From Geothrix sp. 21YS21S-2 (GTDB lineage Bacteria; Acidobacteriota; Holophagae; Holophagales; Holophagaceae): a stretch of 64,000 bases of DNA. The notes under the pieces are model-generated. The model saw only the letters and a list, made by a program, of their open reading frames with translations. It had not been told where the DNA came from and searched no databases. Where the stretch lies: NCBI RefSeq assembly GCF_030846775.1, contig NZ_CP132910.1:654001-718000 (forward strand), written 5' to 3'. Position numbers and translations under genes: made by a program. Of this stretch, positions 15,833 through 23,025 are shown one piece after another; the stretch's first letter is position 1; each line of letters begins with the position of its first letter.

Positions 15833-16693
15833 ATGGGCCGGCAGATCTTTTTCAACGGGGGGTTCCACGAGGAGACCGACAAGCTCCTGAGCATCCAGGA
15901 CCGCGGTCTGTGCTTCGCCGACGGGTTGTTCGAAGTGATCCGCTGCGTCAACGGCAGGTTCCTGCTTTTCGCCAAGCACATCGCCCGCATGCGCGACAGC
16001 GCCGCCGCCCTCCGCATGGAATTCCCCTACTCCGACGCCGAGCTGCTGGAGGCCTGCCGGGAATTGTCCCGGCGCAACGGCGTCCTGGACGGCGAGCTCT
16101 ACCTGGAGATCACCCGGGGCGAGGCCCCCCGCTACCACACGTTCCCCGAAGGCGTGCGCCCCACGTTCTTCATCGTCCTCATCCCCCTGCGGAAGATGCC
16201 CGAGAACTGCTGGAGCGTGGGCGTCAGGACCGTCACCTTCCCCGACACCCGCGGCGGCTACTGCCACCTCAAGACCATCAACCTCCTCTCCAACGTCCTG
16301 GGCAAGCAGCACGCCAAGGAGAAGGGGGCCTTCGAGGCCCTGTTCTTCCGCGAGGACGCCGGGGGCCCCTATCTCACGGAAGGCCCCAGCTCGTCCATCT
16401 TCTGCATCAAGGACGGCGTCCTGCTCACCCCCGAACTCGACAACATCCTGCCCGGCACCACGCGCCACTTCGTCATGGAACTGGCCCGCAAGGACGGCAT
16501 GGAGGTGCGGGAGCAGCGCCTCCACCTCCAGGACTTCGCACGTGCGGATGAGAATTTCATCTCAAGCACGGTCTCGGAAGTGATGCCGGTGATCCAGGTG
16601 GACGACACCGTCCTGTCCGGCGGCTCCAAGGGGCCGATCACCGATCGGCTGCAGAAGCTCTACGCGGCTTTCAAACGGGACCACCTCGAATAG
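15833..16693 (+). CDS. dat: D-amino acid aminotransferase (class IV PLP enzyme)
   Basis: A 286-residue PLP enzyme similar throughout to Bacillus-type D-alanine aminotransferase: 'IQDRGLCFADGLFEVIR', 'YLEITRGEAPRYHTFPE', catalytic Lys147 in 'HLKTINLLSNVLGKQ', and 'TEGPSSSIFCIKDG'. The reaction interconverts D-amino acids and 2-oxo acids, giving D-Glu/D-Ala for peptidoglycan. A branched-chain or aminodeoxychorismate enzyme is less likely because the RxH-type segment (RYHTF) is of the D-AAT kind. AAGGGAG lies before ATG 15833. It is divergent from the binding protein gene. Confidence 0.82.
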   Translation: MGRQIFFNGGFHEETDKLLSIQDRGLCFADGLFEVIRCVNGRFLLFAKHIARMRDSAAALRMEFPYSDAELLEACRELSRRNGVLDGELYLEITRGEAPRYHTFPEGVRPTFFIVLIPLRKMPENCWSVGVRTVTFPDTRGGYCHLKTINLLSNVLGKQHAKEKGAFEALFFREDAGGPYLTEGPSSSIFCIKDGVLLTPELDNILPGTTRHFVMELARKDGMEVREQRLHLQDFARADENFISSTVSEVMPVIQVDDTVLSGGSKGPITDRLQKLYAAFKRDHLE

Positions 16694-16694
16694 C

Positions 16695-16710
16695 CCGCGG
16701 CTTGCCGCGG
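16695..16710. terminator. GC hairpin after dat
   Basis: CCGCGG-CTTG-CCGCGG lies immediately after the dat stop, between convergent genes. There is no T-tract, so it may be a weak or Rho-assisted stop. Confidence 0.4.
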
Positions 16711-16734
16711 CACCCGGACCCCGCCTGCGGGACG

Positions 16735-17811
16735 TCAATCCACGGTCAGCAACCGGGTGGCTCCGGGGTGTTTCGGGTCCAGCTTCAGGGCGGATTCAGC
16801 GGCCATTCGGGCCTCCTCGTGCTTTCCCAGCGCCTTCAGGATCTGCCCCTTCCGCCAGCCGGCTCCGGCATGGCCCGCCGAACCGCCCTCCATGGGCTCC
16901 CTCAGGGCCTGCTCCAGATAGGCCAGGCCCTCCTCCTGGTGCAGCCCGCTGCGAGCGGCCAGTTTGCCCAATTGAAGGCGCACCAGGCTCGGGGCGTCCG
17001 TCTGGTCGATGGCTGCCTTGGAAATGCTCCAGGCTTCTTCAGGCTGTCCGGCGTCGAGAAGGGCATCCGCAATGGCTTCGATCGCCCTGGCGCGGGTCTT
17101 CACCAGAGGCAGCAGCCGCCGGGCCTCCTTGGCCAGGCGATGCTTCTGCTCGGTCTCGCCCAGGTACCTGCGGACGTTCCGGCTGCCGAGGGCATCCAGA
17201 TAACCGTAGACGATTTCGGGATCGGCTGGATCCTGCGCCAGGGCGCGGTCGAAGCACGGCTCGGCCTCCACCCAGCGGTTGCCCATGGCCAGCACGACGC
17301 CTTGAAGCAGCTCCCCACGGGCGGGGGCGAGGCTGCGCAGGCTCCCGGCGCAAGCCAGTGCCTTCTGAGTGGAACCACCCATGATTCTAGGGATTTGCTG
17401 ATAGGCAAGCCCAAGGGTCATCCAGGCCGTCGCCAGGCGAGGGTCCGCCTTGGCAGCGGCTTCCAAATCCTTCATCGCCCCCAAGGCGCGATTGAGGCTT
17501 CCCGGGTTTCGCTGCTGGAGGGCCAGCCCCGCCTTGGCCAGCCCTCGGGCCATCATCGCATCCGCGAGCCGGGGGGCGAGGACCAGCGCCTTCTCGGCCG
17601 CCGCGAGGCCCTCCCCGAAGCGCTGCATTGCCGTAAGTGCTTGGGATTTCGCTGCCCAGGCCAGAGCGTTCCCCGGCTCAGCCTGAATCCGGGTCTCGGC
17701 GCCCCTGAGCGTCTTGAGGTAGCGCCCGGCCTCAAGATCAGGCCTGGGATCGTAGGTTCCGGCCACCAGGGCCGGCATGACGGTGAGGGAAAGGAAAAGG
17801 CGGGAAATCAT
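16735..17811 (-). CDS. Exported tetratricopeptide-repeat protein
   Basis: A 358-residue protein with an N-terminal signal peptide (MISRLFLSLTVMPALVAG) and several TPR helical pairs, for example 'NALAWAAKSQALTAMQRFGEGLAAAEKALVLAP', 'TAWMTLGLAYQQIP', 'EAEPCFDRALAQDPADP' and the C-terminal 'LGKHEEARMAAESALKLDPKHP'. TPRs scaffold protein complexes. It lies 53 bp downstream of the large lipoprotein on the same strand, so the two may work together at the cell envelope. The specific function is unknown. Confidence 0.78.
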   Translation of the reverse strand: MISRLFLSLTVMPALVAGTYDPRPDLEAGRYLKTLRGAETRIQAEPGNALAWAAKSQALTAMQRFGEGLAAAEKALVLAPRLADAMMARGLAKAGLALQQRNPGSLNRALGAMKDLEAAAKADPRLATAWMTLGLAYQQIPRIMGGSTQKALACAGSLRSLAPARGELLQGVVLAMGNRWVEAEPCFDRALAQDPADPEIVYGYLDALGSRNVRRYLGETEQKHRLAKEARRLLPLVKTRARAIEAIADALLDAGQPEEAWSISKAAIDQTDAPSLVRLQLGKLAARSGLHQEEGLAYLEQALREPMEGGSAGHAGAGWRKGQILKALGKHEEARMAAESALKLDPKHPGATRLLTVD

Positions 17812-17864
17812 GGGAGCAGTCTCCAGGAATCGTCGTTGGGATCAGGGGGGGGTCCTGGAGTTGA

Positions 17865-20492
17865 TCAGCCGGGGTTCGTGACCGCTGAGAAGTTCTTGGC
17901 CGTCTGGTCGGCCTGGACATGGGTGTAGACCTTGCTGGCCGGCGTGAAGACGGATCCCGGCTTGGAGGGCGTCACCGTCCCCGACCAGTCGGGGGACACG
18001 CTGAAGCAGTAGTTCCCGTCCCCGTCGGCCACGGCGGTCCTGGTCGTCCCGTCCGTGTAGGTCAGCACCGCCCGCGCCACTCCCGCGTTGCCTGAAATGA
18101 TGTAGGAAGGGGCCACGAAGGAAAGGGGAATCCCGGGACTGGCAGGGTCGGGGGAGGGGAGGCTGAACCAGGTCCCATTCTTCCAATAGCCTGTGACCGT
18201 CACGTCCGCGGTCGTGCTGGCCCCCGTCACGAAGACGTCCTTCCCGGACGCGACGAGGACCGTACTCACCGAGGATCCATCGACCGACAACGGGGGAAGG
18301 ACGACCCAGGCTCCGTTCTTCCAATACCCGGCGATGGATGCACCCATCGTATTGGCCAGGCTGAAGCCCATTGCATAGACATCACTGCCAGAAACGGCCA
18401 GGCTGATGACCATCCAGTCCGTGTTGCTGTCTGGCCGATCGAGACCCGTCCAGATCCCGTTCTTCCAGTAGCCCGGAATCTGCACCCCAGAGGAATCCGT
18501 GCTGAAGCCGCCGGCATAGACGTCATCCCCGTCCACGACCACGGCGGTGGCGGACGATTCCCTGGTGATATCCAACTGGGACAGGGGTCTCCAGACCCCG
18601 TTCCGCCAGTAGCCGGGAACCCCTACGTTGTTGACGTCGCTGCTGTAGCCCGCGGCAAGGACCTCGCTCCCGGAGGTTGCCAGGGCGACCACCAGGGAGT
18701 TCCGGTCACTGGCCAGGGGCGTGAGGCCGATCCAGGCCTCGTTTTTCCAATAGCCCGGAACAACCACACCCGAGGTACCGTTAATGAGGCCTGCGACGTA
18801 GACGTCGCCCCCGGACACGAGGATGGCGGTGGCCTGGGCGTCCCCGCCTCCATTCAGCACCGGGAGGCCAACCCAGGTCCCGTTCTTCCAATACCCTGGG
18901 ACGCTCCCCCCGGCATCGCGCGTGCAGAAGCCGACCGCAAGGACGTCCCGGTCCCGCCCGGACACGGCGAGAGCGGTGACCCATGCATCCTGGCCGGGCT
19001 CCAGGAGCGGGAGATCGAACCAGGTCCCATCAACCCAGTAGCCGGGCATGGACCCTCCGCCGCTATCGCCGGAACCCAGGCCCATGAAGCACCCCGCATA
19101 GCTGGGCGGCACCCTCACCGCGGTCAGGGTGTAGTCCTGGGCCGTCTGGTCGGCCAGGACATGGGCGTAGGTCCGGCTGTCGACCGTGAAGACGAAGCCC
19201 GCAAGGCTCGGGGTGACCGTGCCTGACCAGTCATAGGACACCGTGAAGGCGTAATGGCCTGAAGCATCGGCCGTGGCCGTCTTGGCCGAGCCGTCGGTGT
19301 AGGCCAGGGAAGCCCCGGCACCGCTGGCGCCCAGGGCGCCCGAGATCGTGAAGGTGATGGCCGTCGCCGTGTAGTCCTGGCCGGCCTGATCCGCCACGAT
19401 GTCGGTGTAGGTCCTGGGGGCCGAGAAGGTGTAGCCCGCCAGGGCCGGCGTGACCGTCCCGGACCACCCGTAGGCCACGCTGAAGGTGTAGTTGCCCGAT
19501 CCATCCGCCGTCGCCGTGCCGCCGGAACAGGTCATGAGCACACCCGCAGCGCCCGCGTTGCCGGCGATGATGACGGTCGCCTCATGGACGGTGATCGTCA
19601 GGTCCTGGGTGGTGCTGCCGCCCGTATTGGTCGCCGTCACCGTGTAGGTCGCCAGGGCTGCCACCGCCGTGGGCGTGCCCGTGATCTGGCCGGTGCCGGT
19701 GTTCAGAATCAACCCCGCCGGCAGTGCCGGAGACACCGAATAGGAAACCACCGCGCCGCCCCCGCTGGTGGGGCTGTTGGGGGGGATGGCGGATCCCTTG
19801 GCATAGACCGCAGCGCTGAGGGTGTAGGCCAGGCCGCTGGGCGCAGCATCATTGACGGTGATCGTCAGATCCTTGGTGGTGCTTCCGCCCGTATTGGTGG
19901 CCGTCACCGTGTAGGTCGCCAGGGCCGCCACCGCCGCGGGGGTGCCCGTGATCTGGCCCGTGGCGGTGTTCAGGCTCAGCCCCGCGGGCAGGGCAGGGGA
20001 CACCGAATAGGACACCACCGCGCCGCCCCCGCTGGTGGGGCTGTTGGGGGCGATGGCGGATCCCTTGGCGTAGACCGCAGCGCCGAGGGTGTAGGCCAGG
20101 CCGCTGGGCGCAGCATCATTGACGGTGATCGTCAGATCCTTGGTGGTGCTGCCTCCGGTATTGGCTGCCGTCACCGTATAGCTGGCGAGAGCCGAAACCG
20201 CCGTGGGCGTGCCGCTGATGACGCCGGTGCCGGTGCTCAGGACCAAGCCCGCGGGCAGGGCCGGGGACACCGAGTAGGACACCACCGCGCCGCCCCCGCT
20301 GGAAGGGCTGTTGCTGGCGATGGCGACACCCTTTGCGTACACGGCCGTGTTGAGGGTATATATCAATCCCGTGGGGGGGTGGACCCCTGCTTCACGAAAT
20401 GAGTCGTCACGGCCCAGGCAAGCCGGCATCAAGAAGCAAAGGGTCAAGCCAGCAATATTCGCAATGCAGCGCAAAACGGAAGCGTGCTTCAA
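17865..20492 (-). CDS. Large modular lipoprotein: Ig-like repeats, seven GYW repeats and CarboxypepD-like domains
   Basis: An 875-residue predicted lipoprotein. TTG at 20492 is chosen because GGAGG lies six bases upstream. The signal peptide ends in a lipobox, LMPAC. Order: three near-identical 89-residue putative Ig repeats ('VVSYSVSPALPAGL', 'GTPTAV', 'NTGGSTTKDLTITV'); two domains ending 'WSGTVTPALAGYTF' with 'DYTATA'; seven repeats carrying 'PGYWKNGTW' and 'SGSDVYA' that probably form a propeller; and one final domain like the earlier pair. Such modules suggest surface binding or display. No catalytic residues are evident. The Ig repeats are also DNA repeats of 267 bp. A TPR gene follows. 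Confidence 0.75.
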   Translation of the reverse strand: MKHASVLRCIANIAGLTLCFLMPACLGRDDSFREAGVHPPTGLIYTLNTAVYAKGVAIASNSPSSGGGAVVSYSVSPALPAGLVLSTGTGVISGTPTAVSALASYTVTAANTGGSTTKDLTITVNDAAPSGLAYTLGAAVYAKGSAIAPNSPTSGGGAVVSYSVSPALPAGLSLNTATGQITGTPAAVAALATYTVTATNTGGSTTKDLTITVNDAAPSGLAYTLSAAVYAKGSAIPPNSPTSGGGAVVSYSVSPALPAGLILNTGTGQITGTPTAVAALATYTVTATNTGGSTTQDLTITVHEATVIIAGNAGAAGVLMTCSGGTATADGSGNYTFSVAYGWSGTVTPALAGYTFSAPRTYTDIVADQAGQDYTATAITFTISGALGASGAGASLAYTDGSAKTATADASGHYAFTVSYDWSGTVTPSLAGFVFTVDSRTYAHVLADQTAQDYTLTAVRVPPSYAGCFMGLGSGDSGGGSMPGYWVDGTWFDLPLLEPGQDAWVTALAVSGRDRDVLAVGFCTRDAGGSVPGYWKNGTWVGLPVLNGGGDAQATAILVSGGDVYVAGLINGTSGVVVPGYWKNEAWIGLTPLASDRNSLVVALATSGSEVLAAGYSSDVNNVGVPGYWRNGVWRPLSQLDITRESSATAVVVDGDDVYAGGFSTDSSGVQIPGYWKNGIWTGLDRPDSNTDWMVISLAVSGSDVYAMGFSLANTMGASIAGYWKNGAWVVLPPLSVDGSSVSTVLVASGKDVFVTGASTTADVTVTGYWKNGTWFSLPSPDPASPGIPLSFVAPSYIISGNAGVARAVLTYTDGTTRTAVADGDGNYCFSVSPDWSGTVTPSKPGSVFTPASKVYTHVQADQTAKNFSAVTNPG
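19584..20384 (-). repeat. Three 267-bp tandem repeats inside the lipoprotein gene
   Basis: The Ig-like part of the lipoprotein gene is three tandem copies of a 267-bp unit (89 codons). The recurring ATTGACGGTG-like marker sits at 19584, 19851 and 20118. Middle copies are nearly identical and the outermost copy is more diverged, as expected for expansion by slippage or recombination. Copy number could vary between strains. Confidence 0.85.
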
Positions 20493-20870
20493 GGGTGGCC
20501 TCCAGCCAGAAATTTCACCGGCTCAATTGGCCAATGTTTTTTACTTGATACCTTTTGCAACCTGGCCGATCTTTTCGGCTTATTGCTTAACAAACATGGA
20601 ATTCGGATCGGTGGATTTGTTGAATGGAAACTGGAAGCCACCAGTGGAATCGTTGCCTATTTGGGCCTAAATTATGGCCTGATTGGGCCTTCTTCGGCAA
20701 GGGCCCAAAGGCGATTGTCCTGGCCCGGACCGCACATCTGCGCTTTGCCCTGTCTTTTCCCCGAATTTCTAGTGAAAGGTCGTGAATTCCCTCCGAATGG
20801 GCTATCCCGTTAGGGTCGGCGATGGAAGAACCCTCGCGAGAACACAAGGCCGGGCGTGGCTGCGCATGGA
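20493..20870. other. Gene-free AT-richer region upstream of the lipoprotein
   Basis: No convincing coding frame is seen. The stretch around 20530-20600 is AT-richer than its surroundings and probably holds the promoter of the lipoprotein gene, but no clear -35/-10 pair could be defined. It runs into the 171-bp repeat array. Confidence 0.5.
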
Positions 20871-20980
20871 GATTCCCCTCCGGGCCGCGGCACTGGCTGC
20901 GCACGGGCATCTCCCTTCGGGAGACCGGCGGCCGCGCGGGGCGCGTCCGCCTTGCCCTACCTGCGCACCATTGCCGATTC

Positions 20981-21046
20981 GAATCCTTCCTCCCCAACCA
21001 AATCAGGCCCCTTCCGGGGCCCGTTTTGGTTGGGGAGGAAGGATTC
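20981..21046. repeat. Long hairpin, copy 1
   Basis: A 22-bp perfect outer stem, a 3-nt internal loop on each side, a 6-bp inner stem and a TTCC tetraloop. The outer stem matches the acceptor/T-arm 3' strand of the neighbouring tRNA-Gln. Confidence 0.85.
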
Positions 21047-21151
21047 CCCTCCGGGCCGCGGCACTGGCTGCGCACGGGCATCTCCCTTCGGGAGACCGGC
21101 GGCCGCGCGGGGCGCGTCCGCCTTGCCCTACCTGCGCACCATTGCCGATTC

Positions 21152-21217
21152 GAATCCTTCCTCCCCAACCAAATCAGGCCCCTTCCGGGGCCCGTTTTGG
21201 TTGGGGAGGAAGGATTC
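21152..21217. repeat. Long hairpin, copy 2
   Basis: Same structure as copy 1, displaced by exactly 171 bp. Confidence 0.85.
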
Positions 21218-21322
21218 CCCTCCGGGCCGCGGCACTGGCTGCGCACGGGCATCTCCCTTCGGGAGACCGGCGGCCGCGCGGGGCGCGTCCGCCTTGCCCT
21301 ACCTGCGCACCATTGCCGATTC

Positions 21323-21388
21323 GAATCCTTCCTCCCCAACCAAATCAGGCCCCTTCCGGGGCCCGTTTTGGTTGGGGAGGAAGGATTC
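21323..21388. repeat. Long hairpin, copy 3, overlapping the tRNA 3' end
   Basis: Same structure, but the right arm is the real 3' end of the tRNA-Gln gene. The inner GC stem followed by TGATTT on the minus strand is therefore the likely intrinsic terminator of the tRNA. Confidence 0.8.
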
Positions 21389-21443
21389 GAACCCTCGATA
21401 GGCAGGATCAAAACCTGCTGCCTTACCACTTGGCGACTCCCCA
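21369..21443 (-). tRNA. tRNA-Gln (anticodon TTG)
   Basis: A complete cloverleaf can be drawn: acceptor TGGGGAG with CTCCCCA, D-arm, anticodon stem GCAGG/CCTGC with loop TTTTGAT (anticodon TTG, reading CAA), T-arm with GTTCGAAT, discriminator A and encoded CCA. It charges glutamine, directly or via Glu-tRNA amidation. The 3' end is copied in the adjacent repeat array. Confidence 0.95.
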
Positions 21444-21483
21444 AGTGACTGGATTCTAGCGTGTCCCCGGGTCCCGGGTCCAG

Positions 21484-21843
21484 TCAGGGGTTGGCTTTGG
21501 GCGTGAACCCGAACTCCTCCACGCCCAGCAGGTCGGCGCGCACGGTGGTGGCTTCACCCTGTTCGATGCGGGAGATGGCGCGGTTCCCGGTGGCGGCCTC
21601 GTAGGCCACGAGGACCTTCTGCTCGATGAATTCCTTCGTGTCGGGGTTCAGGGGGTAGGCGATGTCCTTGAAGGAGCCGTCCCGCTTGCGCTTGCTGGGC
21701 ATGGTGACGTAGTAGCCCTCCTCGTTCTCCATGACCCGCAGGTCGCCCACGAGGAAGCACTCGTCCAGGACCATCCCCGCGAAGGCGCGCAGCTTGTCGT
21801 CCCCGTCCACTTTGGTGATCCGCACTTCGGTAATGTTCAGCAT
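21484..21843 (-). CDS. spoVG: SpoVG family RNA/DNA-binding regulator
   Basis: A 119-residue cytosolic protein with the SpoVG core: 'ITEVRITKVDG', 'LRAFAGMVLDECFLVGDLRV', 'YYVTMPSKRKRDGSFKDIAYPLN'. SpoVG proteins bind nucleic acids and modulate gene expression; the sporulation name does not imply spores here. The C-terminus is longer than that of the Bacillus protein (about 97 residues) and is not conserved. It lies 40 bp upstream, in its own direction, of the tRNA-Gln. Confidence 0.92.
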   Translation of the reverse strand: MLNITEVRITKVDGDDKLRAFAGMVLDECFLVGDLRVMENEEGYYVTMPSKRKRDGSFKDIAYPLNPDTKEFIEQKVLVAYEAATGNRAISRIEQGEATTVRADLLGVEEFGFTPKANP

Positions 21844-21951
21844 GGCGTGTCGTCCTCAGACCTCCAGTCTACCTGGGTTTGCGGGCACCGTGGGCCTCCT
21901 GGTCGGGCCCTGCTACCATGGGGCGGTGCACAAGGAAGCAAGGAGGGCAGG

Positions 21952-22953
21952 GTGACGCAACGTTCCGGTTCATTCCAGGCCGAGGCCCAGGCCCCGTCCC
22001 TGGCGGCGCTCCAGGTCATCACCGCCACCCGCAGGGCCATGGAGGCCCTCGAGGCCCACTGGGATCCGGCGCTGCTGGAGGCCTTCACGGACCACCTCGT
22101 GGGGCGCCGGGGCAGGGTGGTGCTCACCGGGGTCGGGAAGTCGGGCCTCATCGCCCAGAAGATCTCGGCGACCCTCGCCTCCACCGGCTGCCCCAGTTTC
22201 TGCATCCATCCCACGGACGCCCTCCACGGGGACCTGGGCATGATCACCGCCCAGGACACCGTGCTCATCCTGAGCAACAGCGGCGAGACCGAGGAGGTCC
22301 TCAAGCTCCTTCCGAGCCTCCTCCGCCTGGGCGTGGGCATCGCCTCCATCACCTCCAACGGCGGAAGCCGCCTGGCGACCGCCTCGGCCTGGTGCTTCAC
22401 CTACGAGCTGCCCGACGGCGAAGGCTGCCCCCTCAACTTCGCACCCATGGCCTCGACGACCCTCCAGCTCCTGTGGGGCGACCTCCTCGCCGCCTACTTC
22501 ATGACCCGCACCGGGTTCACCCTCGAGCGCTTCGCCCAGCTGCACCCCGCCGGAAACCTCGGGGCCCGGCTGTTGAAGACCAGCGAGCTGATGCACCGCG
22601 ATTTCCCGAGGGTCCCCAAGGACGCCACCCTGGTGGACGCCCTGGCCGCCATGACCGGGGGCAAGCTGGGCATGACCACCGTCATGGACGGGGAAACCCT
22701 CCTGGGGATCATCAGCGACGGCGATATCCGCCGCGCCCTGGAAAAGGCCCAGCGCGAGAACCTCAACCCCCTGGGTCTCTCGGCCCAGGCGATCATGACC
22801 GCCAACCCGGTCTCCGTGGAATCGAAGACCCTGGCCCAGGAAGCCGCCAGGATCCTGGAGTCCCGCAAGATCACCTTCCTCGTCGTGAAGGATGGGGACC
22901 AGGCGGCCGGCATCCTCCACATCCACGATCTCCTGGGCGCCAAAGTCATCTAG
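21952..22953 (+). CDS. kdsD: Arabinose-5-phosphate isomerase (KdsD/KpsF)
   Basis: A 333-residue enzyme that interconverts ribulose-5-P and arabinose-5-P, the first step to Kdo of LPS. GTG at 21952 is preferred because AGGAGG lies five bases upstream. The SIS domain (about 45-185) has 'VVLTGVGKSGLIAQKISATLASTG', 'DLGMI' and 'ILSNSGETEE'; two CBS domains follow (about 205-330) with 'GIISDGDIRRALE' and 'GILHIHDLLGAKVI'. It is followed by the fused LPS permease gene, consistent with an LPS locus. Neither other kds genes nor kdtA are present. Confidence 0.93.
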   Translation: MTQRSGSFQAEAQAPSLAALQVITATRRAMEALEAHWDPALLEAFTDHLVGRRGRVVLTGVGKSGLIAQKISATLASTGCPSFCIHPTDALHGDLGMITAQDTVLILSNSGETEEVLKLLPSLLRLGVGIASITSNGGSRLATASAWCFTYELPDGEGCPLNFAPMASTTLQLLWGDLLAAYFMTRTGFTLERFAQLHPAGNLGARLLKTSELMHRDFPRVPKDATLVDALAAMTGGKLGMTTVMDGETLLGIISDGDIRRALEKAQRENLNPLGLSAQAIMTANPVSVESKTLAQEAARILESRKITFLVVKDGDQAAGILHIHDLLGAKVI

Positions 22954-22954
22954 C

Positions 22955-22973
22955 GCTGAGAACGCCTCTCAGC
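22955..22973. terminator. Hairpin after kdsD
   Basis: GCTGAGA-ACGCC-TCTCAGC follows the kdsD stop by one base. There is no T-tract. Beyond it lies an AT-rich stretch (22991-23025) that may hold the promoter of the next gene. Confidence 0.4.
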
Positions 22974-22990
22974 TTCGCCGGTCTGGGTCT

Positions 22991-23025
22991 TAGGTTACAT
23001 AATATACATTATCGAAAGTTAGATT
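22991..23025 (+). promoter_or_regulatory. AT-rich leader before fused lptFG copy A
   Basis: A short stretch rich in A and T (TACATAATATACATTAT) lies directly before the GTG start, in strong contrast to the GC-rich surroundings. It includes TATACA- and TAATAT-like -10 candidates, but no paired -35 could be set. Confidence 0.3.

Larger units (their letters stand above)
20871..21383. repeat. Triplicated 171-bp repeat with tRNA 3'-end inverted copies
   Basis: Three direct copies of a 171-bp unit start at 20871, 21042 and 21213, and the last runs into the tRNA-Gln gene. Each unit contains a perfect 22-base inverted repeat (first copy 20981-21002 with 21025-21046) whose arms are the tRNA-Gln 3' end including CCA. 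Between the arms is GGCCCC-TTCC-GGGGCC, which looks like the tRNA terminator hairpin. The remaining ~105 bp is GC-rich and includes a smaller TCTCCC-TTC-GGGAGA hairpin. Open frames across it repeat every 57 codons and are not believable genes. The origin is unknown; tandem duplication near a tRNA attachment-like site is one explanation. Confidence 0.9.

Noticed and set aside
20871-21383. CRISPR array
   Set aside because: The repeats are 171 bp, directly adjacent and without variable spacers, and no cas genes are nearby.
20587-21459. Open frames with 57-residue repeats across the tRNA repeat array
   Set aside because: 171 bp is divisible by three, so several frames stay open through all copies. 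The peptides are only the translation of the repeat and tRNA, with no credible start region.
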